A DNA stretch of 64,000 bases from PALSA-1006 sp964532405 (GCA_964532405.1 CAZHIC010000003.1:67069-131068), one strand, 5' to 3'; shown: positions 53,479 through 63,134, counted from the stretch's first letter. Numbers and translations are program-made. The notes: a model not told the origin generated them from the letters alone.

Positions 53479-54462
53479 TTAGTTTTGCCACAGCGGTGGC
53501 TCCTCCATCAGCGCGATCTGTTCGCGCAATTCTAAAATGCGATTCTGCCAATAGATTTGCGCGTTGAACCACGGGAAGGCTTGTTTGAAGGCGGCATCGT
53601 CCCAGCGTCTTGCTAGCCATGCGGAGTAGTGGATCAGGCGTAGCGTGCGCAGGGCTTCGATGAGGTGCAGTTCGCGCGCGTCGAATTCGTAGAAGTCTTC
53701 GTAGCCTGCGAGCACATCGCCCATCTGGCGCACACGGTCTTCGCGTTCGCCGGAGAGGAGCATCCACAGGTCTTGTACCGCAGGCCCCATGCGGCTGTCG
53801 TCGAAGTCCACGAAGTGCGGGCCCTCGTCTGTCCACAGCACGTTGCCTGCGTGGCAGTCGCCGTGCAGACGCAAACTCTTCACATCGCCTGCGCAGTCGA
53901 AACTGTGGCGCACGCCATCCAGCGCTTGTTGCACCACGCTACGGTAGGCTGGCTCAATGTCATTTGGAATGAATCCATTTGCCAGCAGATAATCGCGCGG
54001 CTCTGTGCCGAAGGTGTCGATGTTCAACGTGGGGCGATGCTGAAAATTCTTGATTGCGCCGACAGCGTGGATACGCCCGAGAAAACGCCCCAGCCATTCC
54101 AGCGTGTCGCGGTTTTCCAGTTCCGGCGCGCGTCCGCCGTGCTTGAGGAAGACGGAGAAACGGAATCCGTCGAAGTGATGCAATGTGGCTCCATCAATTG
54201 TCAGGGCAGGCACGACGGGTATCTCGCGCTCAACTAATTCTTGCACGAAAGCGTGCTCTTCGAGGATGGCGTCATCCGTCCAGCGTGCGGGACGATAGAA
54301 CTTGGCGACTAGCGGTGTGCTTTCTTCGATGCCCACCTGATACACGCGGTTCTCGTAGCTGTTGAGCGCAAGCAGGCGTCCATCGCAACGCAGGCCGATG
54401 CTCTCTAGCGCGTTCAGCACGCAGTCCGGGGTGAGCAGAGAATAGTTGGGTGTTGTCATCAT
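53479..54462 (-). CDS. srkA: Stress response kinase A (SrkA/YihE/RdoA)
   Basis: A 327-residue APH-fold Ser/Thr protein kinase of the SrkA (YihE) type that protects against stress-induced death in enterobacteria. It opens with TPDCVLNALESIGLRCDGRLLALNSYENRVYQVG, has the ATP-binding Lys in LVAKFYRP, catalytic loop LRLHGDCHAGNVLW (Asp as base) and metal-binding HFVDFDDSRMG. Full length, start with MMTTPNYS. The repeat at 54482-54599 lies upstream. Confidence 0.93.
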   Translation of the reverse strand: MMTTPNYSLLTPDCVLNALESIGLRCDGRLLALNSYENRVYQVGIEESTPLVAKFYRPARWTDDAILEEHAFVQELVEREIPVVPALTIDGATLHHFDGFRFSVFLKHGGRAPELENRDTLEWLGRFLGRIHAVGAIKNFQHRPTLNIDTFGTEPRDYLLANGFIPNDIEPAYRSVVQQALDGVRHSFDCAGDVKSLRLHGDCHAGNVLWTDEGPHFVDFDDSRMGPAVQDLWMLLSGEREDRVRQMGDVLAGYEDFYEFDARELHLIEALRTLRLIHYSAWLARRWDDAAFKQAFPWFNAQIYWQNRILELREQIALMEEPPLWQN

Positions 54463-54481
54463 AGAGTTGAATTATTCACCA

Positions 54482-54599
54482 AACCGTTCGTGGTGAGTAG
54501 GCCTCTGGCCATATCGAACCATCCGGCGCGGTTCGCGACGGTGCGCCTTCGGCATCCCTCGATACACCGCGCGTTGCGCGGCACTCGGGACGAACGGTC
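54482..54599. repeat. Inverted repeat with accgttcgt ends
   Basis: Arms accgttcgtggtgag and ctcgggacgaacggt enclose internal smaller palindromes (cgcgcgttgcgcg). Same family as the repeats at 53381 and at the ends of the DUF2971 unit. Confidence 0.75.
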
Positions 54600-54613
54600 A
54601 GTGAGGTTCGCGA

Positions 54614-55186
54614 TTATTTATTGTCTCTTTGCACTTCCGCCAACCCCAACGCATTCCAACCTTCGTGTCCCAGCTTGCGCATGGTCTCGATATTTTTATC
54701 GAAGATTTGCTCGGCTTCGGGAAATGCAGCCACGGCCTCGTCGATACTGATTTCGCGTAGCAAGTGCAGGGTCGGGTAGGGCGAGCGGTTGGTGTAGTTG
54801 GTGATGTCGTCCGGCTCGGTGTCGGCGAACTGATATTGCGGGTGCATGCTGGCGACTTGCAGCTCGCCCGCCAGATCGACTTCCTCCAGCGCCGCATCGA
54901 CCACTTCGAGAAAGTCGTTGTAATCGAGGAAGTCGGTCAGCACATGCGGATGGATGAGCAGGATGGTGTCGATGTTGTCGCGACTCGCTTCCGCCAATAC
55001 TTCCAGTTCACTCAGAAAGTCGCGCAGCAATTCTTCCGGCGTTTGCGCGGCGCTCACCACGTAACGAATCTGGTTTTTTACATGCACACCCTTGGCGAAG
55101 GGGCACAGGTTGAGGCCGATCACCGCTTTCTCAAGCCAGAGCTTGGTGGCGGCGATGGCTTCTTCGTTGGTAATGTTTGTATTCAT
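54614..55186 (-). CDS. DUF1415 domain protein
   Basis: A 190-residue protein of the DUF1415 family, function unknown. Family start: EEAIAATKLWLEKAVIGLNLCPFAKGVH; further IHPHVLTDFLDYNDFLEVVDAALEE, VASMHPQYQFADTEPDDITNYTNRSPYPTLHLLRE. The conserved Cys and His residues suggest a metal or redox site, which is inference. Between srkA and rhlE on the same strand, separated by REP-like repeats. Confidence 0.92.
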   Translation of the reverse strand: MNTNITNEEAIAATKLWLEKAVIGLNLCPFAKGVHVKNQIRYVVSAAQTPEELLRDFLSELEVLAEASRDNIDTILLIHPHVLTDFLDYNDFLEVVDAALEEVDLAGELQVASMHPQYQFADTEPDDITNYTNRSPYPTLHLLREISIDEAVAAFPEAEQIFDKNIETMRKLGHEGWNALGLAEVQRDNK

Positions 55187-55202
55187 TTTGAAAATCCTTT
55201 AA

Positions 55203-55320
55203 ACCACGGCATCCCCTCCCCCTTGCAGGGGGAGGGCCAGGGAGAGGGTAGAAGCCTATGTGCTCCACAACTCTACCCCCCATCCTAACCTTCCCCCTGC
55301 AAGGGGGAAGGAACTGAAGT
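55203..55320. repeat. REP-like repeat pair R7
   Basis: Two hairpins, cccctcccccttgcagggggagggg-like and ccttccccctgcaagggggaagg, with facing gggagagggta and ctaccccccatcctaac. It fills the gap between rhlE stop and the DUF1415 start. Confidence 0.9.
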
Positions 55321-55325
55321 GGTAG

Positions 55326-56660
<1,335 letters not shown>

Positions 56661-57001
56661 ATAAAACCTTTTTGAATTACATCGGCCTGCCGCCTTTGCG
56701 GGGCGCCAGTCTTAGGCAGATAGGGGGAAAACGAACCGGATTCGGTAGCGAACAATCAAGACTGAAGCAATTGCCGCGCGGCGCATTGTAACAGAGTGGG
56801 AAATATGAGGTGTCAGGCGTGGGTAAGCATCTCGAAGTTCGGGAGAGCGGCTTGACGTTCAGTTGAGTAGGCTGCCCGATGGACTGGTTTGGGAAGCGAA
56901 ATATCTAGATAGGGACTAGACCGTTTGGCATATTGTTTTAATTGATGCGCGACTCTATAACGCCCCCTGTAGTTTAGGCGAATATTTAGCGGGGGATGTT
57001 T
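56661..57001. other. Gap with the long rhlE leader
   Basis: About 340 bases. On the minus strand the rhlE leader contains a stem-loop formed by cgccccgcaaaggcgg near 56695, which could be a cold-responsive or autoregulatory structure; this is only suggestive. The other half should contain the promoter of the CZB gene. Confidence 0.35.
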
Positions 57002-57421
57002 ATGCTGGTGAGCAGTGAGGCGGAATGTTATGTAGAGGTTCCTTCCGGCAATTTCGGCATCGACTTTGTCGAAGTTGCAGTGTCGCACATGAGCTGGCGC
57101 AGCCGGTTGAAGAGCCACATCGCAGGAGAGGCGGCTGAGAATTGGTTGCCAAGTGCAGCCGGAGCGGACGACGGTTGCGGTTTGGGGCGTTGGTTGAGCG
57201 GTATCGGCAGAGTCAAATTCGGCCATTTTTCCGCATTTCGCCGTTTGGAAGCGGATCATGCCGAGTTTCATTATTTTGCCGGGCTGATCCTCGCAAATGT
57301 TCTGGAAGGGGGGCGGGTTGAGGCGGAGGCATTGCTGAGGAATGAATTTTCGCAAGCCACGCGTCGCATACTGATCGCGATCAACGAGATGAACGAAACA
57401 ATGCGGCAAACGGCGGCATAG
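57002..57421 (+). CDS. Stand-alone CZB (chemoreceptor zinc-binding) domain protein
   Basis: A 139-residue soluble protein. Residues about 25-100 match the CZB domain: His in VAVSHMSWRSRL, Cys in DDGCGLGRWLSGIG, and two His in LEADHAEFHYFAG, the 3-His/1-Cys zinc site known from chemoreceptors and the diguanylate cyclase DgcZ. No MCP, GGDEF or membrane part is attached. The ATG at 57002 has a gggggat Shine-Dalgarno at good distance; ATG 56996 would be too close. It is divergent from rhlE and convergent with regA. Likely a zinc or redox (HOCl) sensor, by inference. Confidence 0.8.
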   Translation: MLVSSEAECYVEVPSGNFGIDFVEVAVSHMSWRSRLKSHIAGEAAENWLPSAAGADDGCGLGRWLSGIGRVKFGHFSAFRRLEADHAEFHYFAGLILANVLEGGRVEAEALLRNEFSQATRRILIAINEMNETMRQTAA

Positions 57422-57454
57422 TCTTTGTGCGTCCCTTTTACATTGCAGCGTATC

Positions 57455-57997
57455 TCACGCGCCCGGTCGTTTGCCCAGCTTGCGCTGCAAGGTGCGCCGG
57501 TGCATGTTGAGCAGGCGCGCGGTGGCGGAGATGTTGCCTTGTTGTTCCTGTAGCACGCGCTGGATGTGCTCCCACTCCAAGCGATCCACCGAGGATGGCT
57601 GGGTATTGAGCGGCAGTGCGACGCTGGCGTTGTGGCCGAAAGCGGCGACGATCTCGTCGGCATTGGCGGGCTTGGCGAGGTATTGCGTCGCGCCGAGCTT
57701 GATCGCTTCTACGGCGGTGGCGATGCTGGCGTAGCCGGTGAGCACGACAATGCGTGTGGCGGAATCGAGCTTGTGTAGCGCTTGAATCAATACAAGGCCG
57801 GATGCCCCGTCCATTTTCAAATCAACCACCGCGTATTCCGGCGGGTTCGCTTTTGCCAGCGGTAGCGCCTGTTCGACGCTGTGGGCAACCGTCACTGCGA
57901 AGCCGCGTTTCTCCAGCGCGCGTGAGAGCACATGGCAAAATGTTGTATCGTCATCTACCAGCAGCAATGACGGGCAATCGGCGCAGGGATGGCTCAT
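57455..57997 (-). CDS. regA: Redox response regulator RegA/PrrA/ActR type
   Basis: A 180-residue regulator with a receiver domain (LLLVDDDTTFCHVLSRAL; phosphoacceptor AVVDLKMDGASG; VLTGYAS; YLAKPA) and a C-terminal Fis-type helix-turn-helix. The latter, NISATARLLNMHRRTLQRKLGKRP, is almost identical to the highly conserved RegA/PrrA DNA-binding helix. Its start overlaps the stop of the kinase gene (ATGA). It probably controls redox-dependent energy metabolism. Confidence 0.92.
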   Translation of the reverse strand: MSHPCADCPSLLLVDDDTTFCHVLSRALEKRGFAVTVAHSVEQALPLAKANPPEYAVVDLKMDGASGLVLIQALHKLDSATRIVVLTGYASIATAVEAIKLGATQYLAKPANADEIVAAFGHNASVALPLNTQPSSVDRLEWEHIQRVLQEQQGNISATARLLNMHRRTLQRKLGKRPGA

Positions 57998-59319
57998 GCT
58001 TTCTTTCCCTTCAACGGTAGCATGACTGCGGTGGTGGCGCCGCCGCCTTCGCGGTTGAACAGGCGTACCTTGCCGCCGAGTTGCTCGATGGTTGCATTGG
58101 CTAAAAACAATCCGAGTCCGCGTCCCTCTTCTTTGGTAGTGAAGAACGCCGCCCCCGCATTGGCAGCGGATTCGGAGGTGAGACCTTGCCCTTGATCCTG
58201 AATTTCGAGCGTAAAGTTTTCGTCATCCCAGCGCACATGAATGTCTATTTTGTCGGGAGATGCATCGGCGGCGTTGTTGAGCAAATTGAGCAATGCCGCG
58301 CGTAGCGAGGGATCAATGCGCAGTTGCGGAGCGGGCTGTGTGCCGGATGAATGATAACGATGCTGTACTGCGGGGCGTAGCAGCTGCCATTCATCCAGTG
58401 TCTCGACAATGAATTGTTCCAGAGATTGCGGGGAGGTTGGCGCTGTATCTTGTGCATTGGCAAGGAGCTTGTCGAGAATGCGTTTGCAGTTGCGCACCTG
58501 CCCGTCTAATAGGGCGAGGCTTTCGCGCCATTCGGGGAGAGCATCTGTTTCATGTTGCAGTTCGCCGATGACGACTGCCAGTGTGGAGAGGGGGGTTCCC
58601 ATTTCGTGCGCAGCACTGGCGGCTTGCATGCCGAGCGCGACGATGCGCTCGTTGCGCAAAGTCTCTTCGCGCACCCGCGCCAGTTTTTCATCGCGTTCAC
58701 GCACGGCACTCGCCATCTTCACCACGAAATAGGCCACCACCGCCGCGCTGATGACGAAGCCCAGCCACATACCGAACACGTGCATGTTAAAGGCGTCGTC
58801 TTGTGGCATGGTGTGCTGCATCATTGTATGGTCATGCCCGATCATGGCCTCCATGTCGTGCTCTTCGCCTGTTGCGTGCGACATCGGCAAAGGCTGGTAA
58901 TGCTTCATCAGTACGGTGTAACAGGCGGTGGTGATGGTCGCCATTGCCCAAGTGTAGCGTTGTGGCAGGGTCGCGGCGGCAATGACCAGCGGCAATAAAT
59001 ACAGGGAGACGAACGGATTGGTCGAGCCGCCCGCGTAATAGAGCAATACTGAAAGTGCCGACACATCCACGCATAGCTGCGCGAACAATTCCATATTGGA
59101 AACCGGATAGTCGCTGCGCAAGCGCAGCCAGGAAAATAGATTGAACGTCGCCAGCACCGCGATGCAGACCAACATCGGTAGCCAAGGTAATTGCATTTCC
59201 AAAAAGTAATGCACCAGTGCCAGCGTGGCGCATTGGGCGAACACGGCGATGGCGCGCAGGGCAATGAGGCGTTGCAGTTGGGCGTGTCCTGTCTGGGCGG
59301 CGAGCAATGATGAGTTCAT
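57994..59319 (-). CDS. regB: Redox sensor histidine kinase RegB/PrrB type
   Basis: A 441-residue membrane kinase with six N-terminal hydrophobic segments (residues about 15-190). Between helices it has the RegB quinone-binding motif GGSTNPF (about residue 97), followed by VSLYLLPLV. A periplasmic Met/His-rich loop (EEHDMEAMIGHDHTMMQHTMPQD) is unusual and looks metal-binding. The H box is ASAAHEMGTPLSTLAVVIGE; ATPase boxes are NLLNNAADAS, IQDQGQGL and GRGLGLFLANATIEQLGG. Start MNSSLLAAQ is chosen; the longer frame to 59385 lies in leader sequence. Operon with regA. Confidence 0.92.
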   Translation of the reverse strand: MNSSLLAAQTGHAQLQRLIALRAIAVFAQCATLALVHYFLEMQLPWLPMLVCIAVLATFNLFSWLRLRSDYPVSNMELFAQLCVDVSALSVLLYYAGGSTNPFVSLYLLPLVIAAATLPQRYTWAMATITTACYTVLMKHYQPLPMSHATGEEHDMEAMIGHDHTMMQHTMPQDDAFNMHVFGMWLGFVISAAVVAYFVVKMASAVRERDEKLARVREETLRNERIVALGMQAASAAHEMGTPLSTLAVVIGELQHETDALPEWRESLALLDGQVRNCKRILDKLLANAQDTAPTSPQSLEQFIVETLDEWQLLRPAVQHRYHSSGTQPAPQLRIDPSLRAALLNLLNNAADASPDKIDIHVRWDDENFTLEIQDQGQGLTSESAANAGAAFFTTKEEGRGLGLFLANATIEQLGGKVRLFNREGGGATTAVMLPLKGKKA

Positions 59320-59559
59320 GTCGCCGATTTTACCGACATAACCCCACGTATGGGGTGCGACAAAATGCCGCATTCTCAAATGCAAAGTTGAACGATACAG
59401 TTCGTCCTGCCAAGCCGCTGACCGCGCTTCCCGGAATCTCCTCCCTAGAATTCACCTTGACGGTCGGTCGGCTTGGCTTTTTCTTTTGGCTGATTTCGCA
59501 TTCAAGTTAGAATGGCGCGCCGTAGCCGCAAGGGGTAGCACTATTATTTTCGGAGAAAT

Positions 59560-60027
59560 ATGATGAGCAAATATTTATGCGCAGGATTGGTGGCTTGTTT
59601 GTGGGTATCGCAAGCCGTGGCAGGTGAAGTGGCGGTGAGCAAAGCATGGGCGAGAGCCACTGCGCCGGGGCAGGATAGTGCAGCGGTGTCATTGCATATC
59701 ACCAGCCAAAAGGACGCGAACATCATTGCGGTGGGCAGTGCCGCCGCGAGCAGTGCCGAGATACACAGCATGACTCATGAAAATGGCATGATGAAAATGC
59801 GTGCGCTGTCGGCGCTGGCACTTAAAGCCAAGCAGGAAGTGGCCTTGGGCGATGATGGCAACCACATCATGCTGATCGGTCTGAAGAAGCCGCTCAAAGC
59901 GGGCGACAGCGTGGCGCTGACTTTGACCGTGCAATTTGCCGACAAGCACAAAGAAAAAGTCGAGGTGAAGGCGGAGGTCAGGCCGCTGACCGAAAGTCAT
60001 GATGAACACATGTATATGTATCATTAA
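59560..60027 (+). CDS. PCuAC-family periplasmic copper chaperone
   Basis: A 155-residue periplasmic protein with signal peptide MMSKYLCAGLVACLWVSQAVA. It has the PCu(A)C copper site: Met/His in EIHSMTHENGMMKM and the later NHIMLIGLKKPL. Members deliver Cu(I) to the CuA centre of cytochrome oxidase. The His-Met-rich tail SHDEHMYMYH may add a second site. Shine-Dalgarno cggagaa precedes ATG. Followed 21 bases on by a paralogue, and next to regBA, which suggests respiratory control. Confidence 0.93.
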   Translation: MMSKYLCAGLVACLWVSQAVAGEVAVSKAWARATAPGQDSAAVSLHITSQKDANIIAVGSAAASSAEIHSMTHENGMMKMRALSALALKAKQEVALGDDGNHIMLIGLKKPLKAGDSVALTLTVQFADKHKEKVEVKAEVRPLTESHDEHMYMYH

Positions 60028-60047
60028 GCGTTTGACGGGACGTAAAA

Positions 60048-60527
60048 ATGCGGAATAAATTTCTGTATTTTTTGTTGTTGGGTTTGGCGGGCAATGCGTG
60101 TGCGGGGACCAACGAGGTGATCGTCGATCGGGTCTGGGTGGGCGAGAGCGTGCCTGGACAGAATTCGGCGACGCTGGAATTGAACATCACCACTGTCAAG
60201 GTGGCCAAGCTGGTGTCGGTCAGCAGCGAAGCTGCAGCCAAGGTGGAAATTCATAGTGTATCCAGACATGGCGGAAAAATGAAAGCGCATGTGGTCGATA
60301 GCTTGCGTCTGCCCGCGCATCGCACCACGGCTTTTGGTTCACACCAACTGTTTCTGATCATGCAGGGCTTGAAGAAAGAGCTCAATATCGGCGACCTCAT
60401 TCCGGTAAGTATTGTGGTCGAATATGCCAACAAGCGCAGACAAACTATCGCGGTCAAGGCGACAGTAAAGAAGATGGAGTTGAGCTATCGGCATCTCGGT
60501 GCGGAAGAGGTGCACGACCATCGGTAA
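60048..60527 (+). CDS. PCuAC-like periplasmic protein with altered copper site
   Basis: A 159-residue paralogue of the preceding protein with signal peptide ending LAGNACA. The fold motifs match (VDRVWVGESVPGQNSATLELNI, LFLIMQGLKKELNIGD) but the copper motif is changed: EIHSVSRHGGKMKAH where the neighbour has HSM, and SHQLFLIM instead of HIML. It keeps a His-rich end (EEVHDHR). It may bind copper differently or have a structural/partner role; the pair probably arose by tandem duplication. Confidence 0.85.
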   Translation: MRNKFLYFLLLGLAGNACAGTNEVIVDRVWVGESVPGQNSATLELNITTVKVAKLVSVSSEAAAKVEIHSVSRHGGKMKAHVVDSLRLPAHRTTAFGSHQLFLIMQGLKKELNIGDLIPVSIVVEYANKRRQTIAVKATVKKMELSYRHLGAEEVHDHR

Positions 60528-60642
60528 TGTGGAACTCGCGTAGCGTCCTTGCCACCTAGTTGATTGGCTAGTGGTGTTTTCAGAGGGAGGGGAGAGAGAA
60601 ATGGGCGGCTAGATGCGGCTCGTTTTTGTTTGATTTTATTGA

Positions 60643-60966
60643 TTAGGCGAGCAGTGAGTCTGCGAAGTTAAGCAGCGTCTTACGATCTGTGGCTTTCATC
60701 TTTCCGAACAACATAACCAACTCGGCTAGGTTATCGTCTTCTGTGTAAAAATAGGCTGTAGGAACATCCAGTACCTTTGCTAGATTACGCACAGTCAGGA
60801 AGTCCGGCGCGTGCTTGCCACGCTCGTACTGATTGATTCTGGCGGAAGAAGAAAATTCGTCAATTCCTGCGCGCACACCCAATTCCATTTGTGAAATACC
60901 CAGCTTCTCTCTAGCGGTTTTCATGCGGCGAGCAAAAGCGGAGGGTTCTTGAGAATGTAAGGCCAT
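60643..60966 (-). CDS. XRE-family transcriptional regulator
   Basis: A 107-residue helix-turn-helix protein: ARRMKTAREKLGISQMELGVRAGIDEFSSSARINQYERGKHAPDF is the Xre/Cro-type domain (residues about 12-60), with a short C-terminal helical part. Start MALHSQEPS is preferred; an in-frame ATG at 61026 would add 20 residues and would place the 60999 palindrome inside the gene. A perfect palindrome 33 bases upstream of the chosen start looks like its operator. It is divergent from the unknown gene at 61088. Confidence 0.85.
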   Translation of the reverse strand: MALHSQEPSAFARRMKTAREKLGISQMELGVRAGIDEFSSSARINQYERGKHAPDFLTVRNLAKVLDVPTAYFYTEDDNLAELVMLFGKMKATDRKTLLNFADSLLA

Positions 60967-60998
60967 GCCAAAGATGTTCTTAGTTTTTGATTGACCAA

Positions 60999-61019
60999 AT
61001 ACTAAGGAATCCTTAGTAT
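60999..61019. promoter_or_regulatory. Perfect palindrome atactaagga-a-tccttagtat
   Basis: Ten-base arms around a central A, between the XRE regulator and the divergent gene. Its size and symmetry fit a dimeric regulator's operator; probably the autoregulatory site of the XRE protein. Confidence 0.6.
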
Positions 61020-61048
61020 CGGGCATTGACTTGAAATCGAATGTTTGT

Positions 61049-61076
61049 CGAATCTCGCTCTATAGAGCGAGATTCG
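61049..61076. promoter_or_regulatory. Perfect 12-bp inverted repeat ahead of the 99-aa gene
   Basis: Arms cgaatctcgctc and gagcgagattcg with a tata loop, ending a few bases before the gaggaaatc Shine-Dalgarno of the gene at 61088. In RNA it forms a strong hairpin beside the ribosome binding site, so it may control translation; as DNA it could be a second operator. Confidence 0.6.
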
Positions 61077-61087
61077 CAGAGGAAATC

Positions 61088-61387
61088 ATGCAGAGCTTTT
61101 CGGAATTTCACATGAGCCTTGAAAGGCTTGCATCGGATGTTGAGGTGGAGATGTCAATCAAGGAGTATTTCTCCCGGATTGCTGTGGTGGTCGATGTTAA
61201 CCGATTCGTTATTTTTGAGCGGCAAGGTAAGCGATGTTTTTTGGTTCGATTTGCGAATCCGATAGATGCGTCCAATGTATCGGGTCAATATAAATTGCGT
61301 CCGTTTGCATTTAATGGAGGACTGATTGAATTGGATATGCCGCTGAGTAACGCAAATGCCTACGTTGGCGGGGATCATAAAATTTAG
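61088..61387 (+). CDS. Hypothetical protein (99 aa)
   Basis: A 99-residue cytosolic protein not recognised: helical start MQSFSEFHMSLERLASDVEVEMSIKEYFS and a beta-rich remainder (VNRFVIFERQGKRCFLVRFANP, KLRPFAFNGGLIELDMPL). One cysteine, no membrane segment. The ATG has an excellent gaggaa Shine-Dalgarno; the frame upstream to 61031 crosses the inverted repeat and is not needed. Divergent from an XRE regulator and ended by a terminator, so the two form a small regulated unit. Confidence 0.7.
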   Translation: MQSFSEFHMSLERLASDVEVEMSIKEYFSRIAVVVDVNRFVIFERQGKRCFLVRFANPIDASNVSGQYKLRPFAFNGGLIELDMPLSNANAYVGGDHKI

Positions 61388-61409
61388 TAAGTGTGGACTT
61401 CGCGAGTAA

Positions 61410-61440
61410 CGGGCGGCTGGATGCCGCCCGTTTTATTTTG
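61410..61440 (+). terminator. Terminator after the 99-aa gene
   Basis: Stem acgggcggc / gccgcccgt with loop tggat, followed by tttatttt. Confidence 0.9.
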
Positions 61441-61501
61441 CGGTGACGAATACGAGTTTATGTGTTGTAGAATGCGCGCCACTTTTGTGAAGGGATACCT
61501 T

Positions 61502-62386
61502 ATGCCATTAACCGCCGCCACCGCAGCACAAAAAGCCCATACGCTGTCCGAAGCGTTGCCCTACATCCAACGCTTTTTCGACAAGACTATCGTCATTAAA
61601 TACGGCGGTAACGCCATGACCGACCCCAAGCTGCAAGAAGGTTTTGCGCGCGACGTGGTGCTGCTCAAGCTGGTCGGCATGAATCCGGTGGTGGTGCATG
61701 GCGGCGGCCCGCAGATCAATGACCTGTTGCAGAAGGTGGGCAAGAAGGGCGAGTTCATTCAGGGTATGCGCGTCACCGACGAAGAGACCATGGACGTGGT
61801 CGAGATGGTGCTGGGCAAGGTCAACAAGGACATCGTCAATCTCATCAACCGCTACGGTGGCAAGGCGGTGGGCTTGACCGGGCAGGACGGCGGATTCATC
61901 CGCGCCGAGAAGATGTTGCTGGAAAGCACCGACGAGCCGGGCAAGATGCTGGACATCGGGCTGGTGGGCGAGATCAGCAAGATCGATCCTTCGATCATTA
62001 CCTTTCTGGATTCCGGCGATTTCATTCCGGTCATCGCGCCCATCGGCGTGTCGCCGGACGGCGAGACGCTGAACATCAATGCCGACGTGGTCGCGGGCAA
62101 GCTGGCGGAAGTATTGAATGCCGAAAAGCTGGTGCTGCTGACCAACACGCCGGGAGTGCTGGATAAAAATGGCAAGCTACTCACAGGGCTCACACCCAAG
62201 CAGATCGACGATTTAGTGGCGGACGGCACGCTGTCCGGTGGTATGTTGCCGAAAATTAGCTCGGCACTGGATGCGGCGCGCAGTGGCGTGCGCTCGGTGC
62301 ATATCATCGACGGGCGCGTGGAGCATGCGCTGTTGCTGGAAATTCTGACCGATGAAGGCGTTGGTACGCTGATTAAAAGCAAGTGA
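61502..62386 (+). CDS. argB: Acetylglutamate kinase
   Basis: A 294-residue amino-acid kinase that phosphorylates N-acetylglutamate in arginine synthesis. It has KTIVIKYGGNAMTD (ATP-binding Lys), VVVHGGGPQINDLL (substrate loop), MRVTDEETMDVVEMVL, NINADVVAGKLAEVL and the C-terminal LSGGMLPKISSALDAARSGV. The N-terminal helix ALPYIQRFFD is that of arginine-sensitive enzymes, so feedback inhibition is possible. Start MPLTAATAAQK; longer frames cross the preceding terminator. Confidence 0.96.
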   Translation: MPLTAATAAQKAHTLSEALPYIQRFFDKTIVIKYGGNAMTDPKLQEGFARDVVLLKLVGMNPVVVHGGGPQINDLLQKVGKKGEFIQGMRVTDEETMDVVEMVLGKVNKDIVNLINRYGGKAVGLTGQDGGFIRAEKMLLESTDEPGKMLDIGLVGEISKIDPSIITFLDSGDFIPVIAPIGVSPDGETLNINADVVAGKLAEVLNAEKLVLLTNTPGVLDKNGKLLTGLTPKQIDDLVADGTLSGGMLPKISSALDAARSGVRSVHIIDGRVEHALLLEILTDEGVGTLIKSK

Positions 62387-62390
62387 AATT

Positions 62391-62467
62391 AGCCACGGAT
62401 GAACACGGATTTTCACGGATAAAAGCATGGATTAATCCGTGTTTCATCTGTTTTCATCCGTGGCTAA
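62391..62467. repeat. Inverted repeat after argB
   Basis: Arms agccacggatgaacacggat and ...catccgtggct with an inner ggatta / taatcc pairing. It may also end the argB transcript. A looser relative is at 41024. Confidence 0.75.
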
Positions 62468-62483
62468 ATAAGGTGTGTCTCAA

Positions 62484-63125
62484 ATGTTGAATCCTGTATG
62501 GATTTTTGATCTGGATAACACCTTGCACGATGCGACGCCGCATATCTTCCCGCACATTAACCGCAGCATGACAGCGTATTTGCAGGAGCACCTGCAATTG
62601 GATGAACAGGCGGCAAACGATTTGCGCATGAATTATTGGCAGCGCTACGGGGCGACATTGAGCGGGTTGTTAAAGCATCACGATACCGACCCGGATCATT
62701 TTCTGTGGCACACGCACCAGTTCCCGCAGTTAAAGCAGATGGTGTTGCGCGAGCCGAGACTGCGTCGTACCTTGCAGCAATTGCCGGGAAGAAAGCTGGT
62801 GTTTTCCAATGCGCCGCAGCACTATGCGCGGGCGGTGTTGAAGTTGTTGCGCGTGGATGACTTGTTCGACGATGTGTTCGCGCTTGAACATGCGCGTTAC
62901 CGCCCCAAGCCGCAGTGGCAAGGCTTTGTGCAACTGCTGCGCAAACATCGCTTGCATGCCACACGGTGCGTGATGGTGGAAGACAGCGCGGAGAATTTGC
63001 AAACGGCCAAACGTCTGGGCATGCGGACGGTATGGGTGAGTGCCGCACCGCTTGCGCCGAGCTATGTAGACGTAAAAATACGTGATGTGATGGAGCTGCC
63101 GCGCGTTTTGGCGCGGCTGAATTAG
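62484..63125 (+). CDS. Pyrimidine 5'-nucleotidase-like HAD hydrolase
   Basis: A 213-residue HAD-fold phosphatase of the SDT1/pyrimidine 5'-nucleotidase type. Motif I is WIFDLDNTLHDATPHIFPHINR, motif II LVFSNAPQHYARAVL, motif III Lys in ARYRPKPQ, motif IV MVEDSAENLQTAKRLGMRTVWVS. ATG 62484 has an aagg at good distance; GTG 62475 is possible but too close to it. Adjacent to slmA with only nine bases between, so they are co-transcribed. Confidence 0.88.
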   Translation: MLNPVWIFDLDNTLHDATPHIFPHINRSMTAYLQEHLQLDEQAANDLRMNYWQRYGATLSGLLKHHDTDPDHFLWHTHQFPQLKQMVLREPRLRRTLQQLPGRKLVFSNAPQHYARAVLKLLRVDDLFDDVFALEHARYRPKPQWQGFVQLLRKHRLHATRCVMVEDSAENLQTAKRLGMRTVWVSAAPLAPSYVDVKIRDVMELPRVLARLN

Positions 63126-63134
63126 GAGAAAAAA

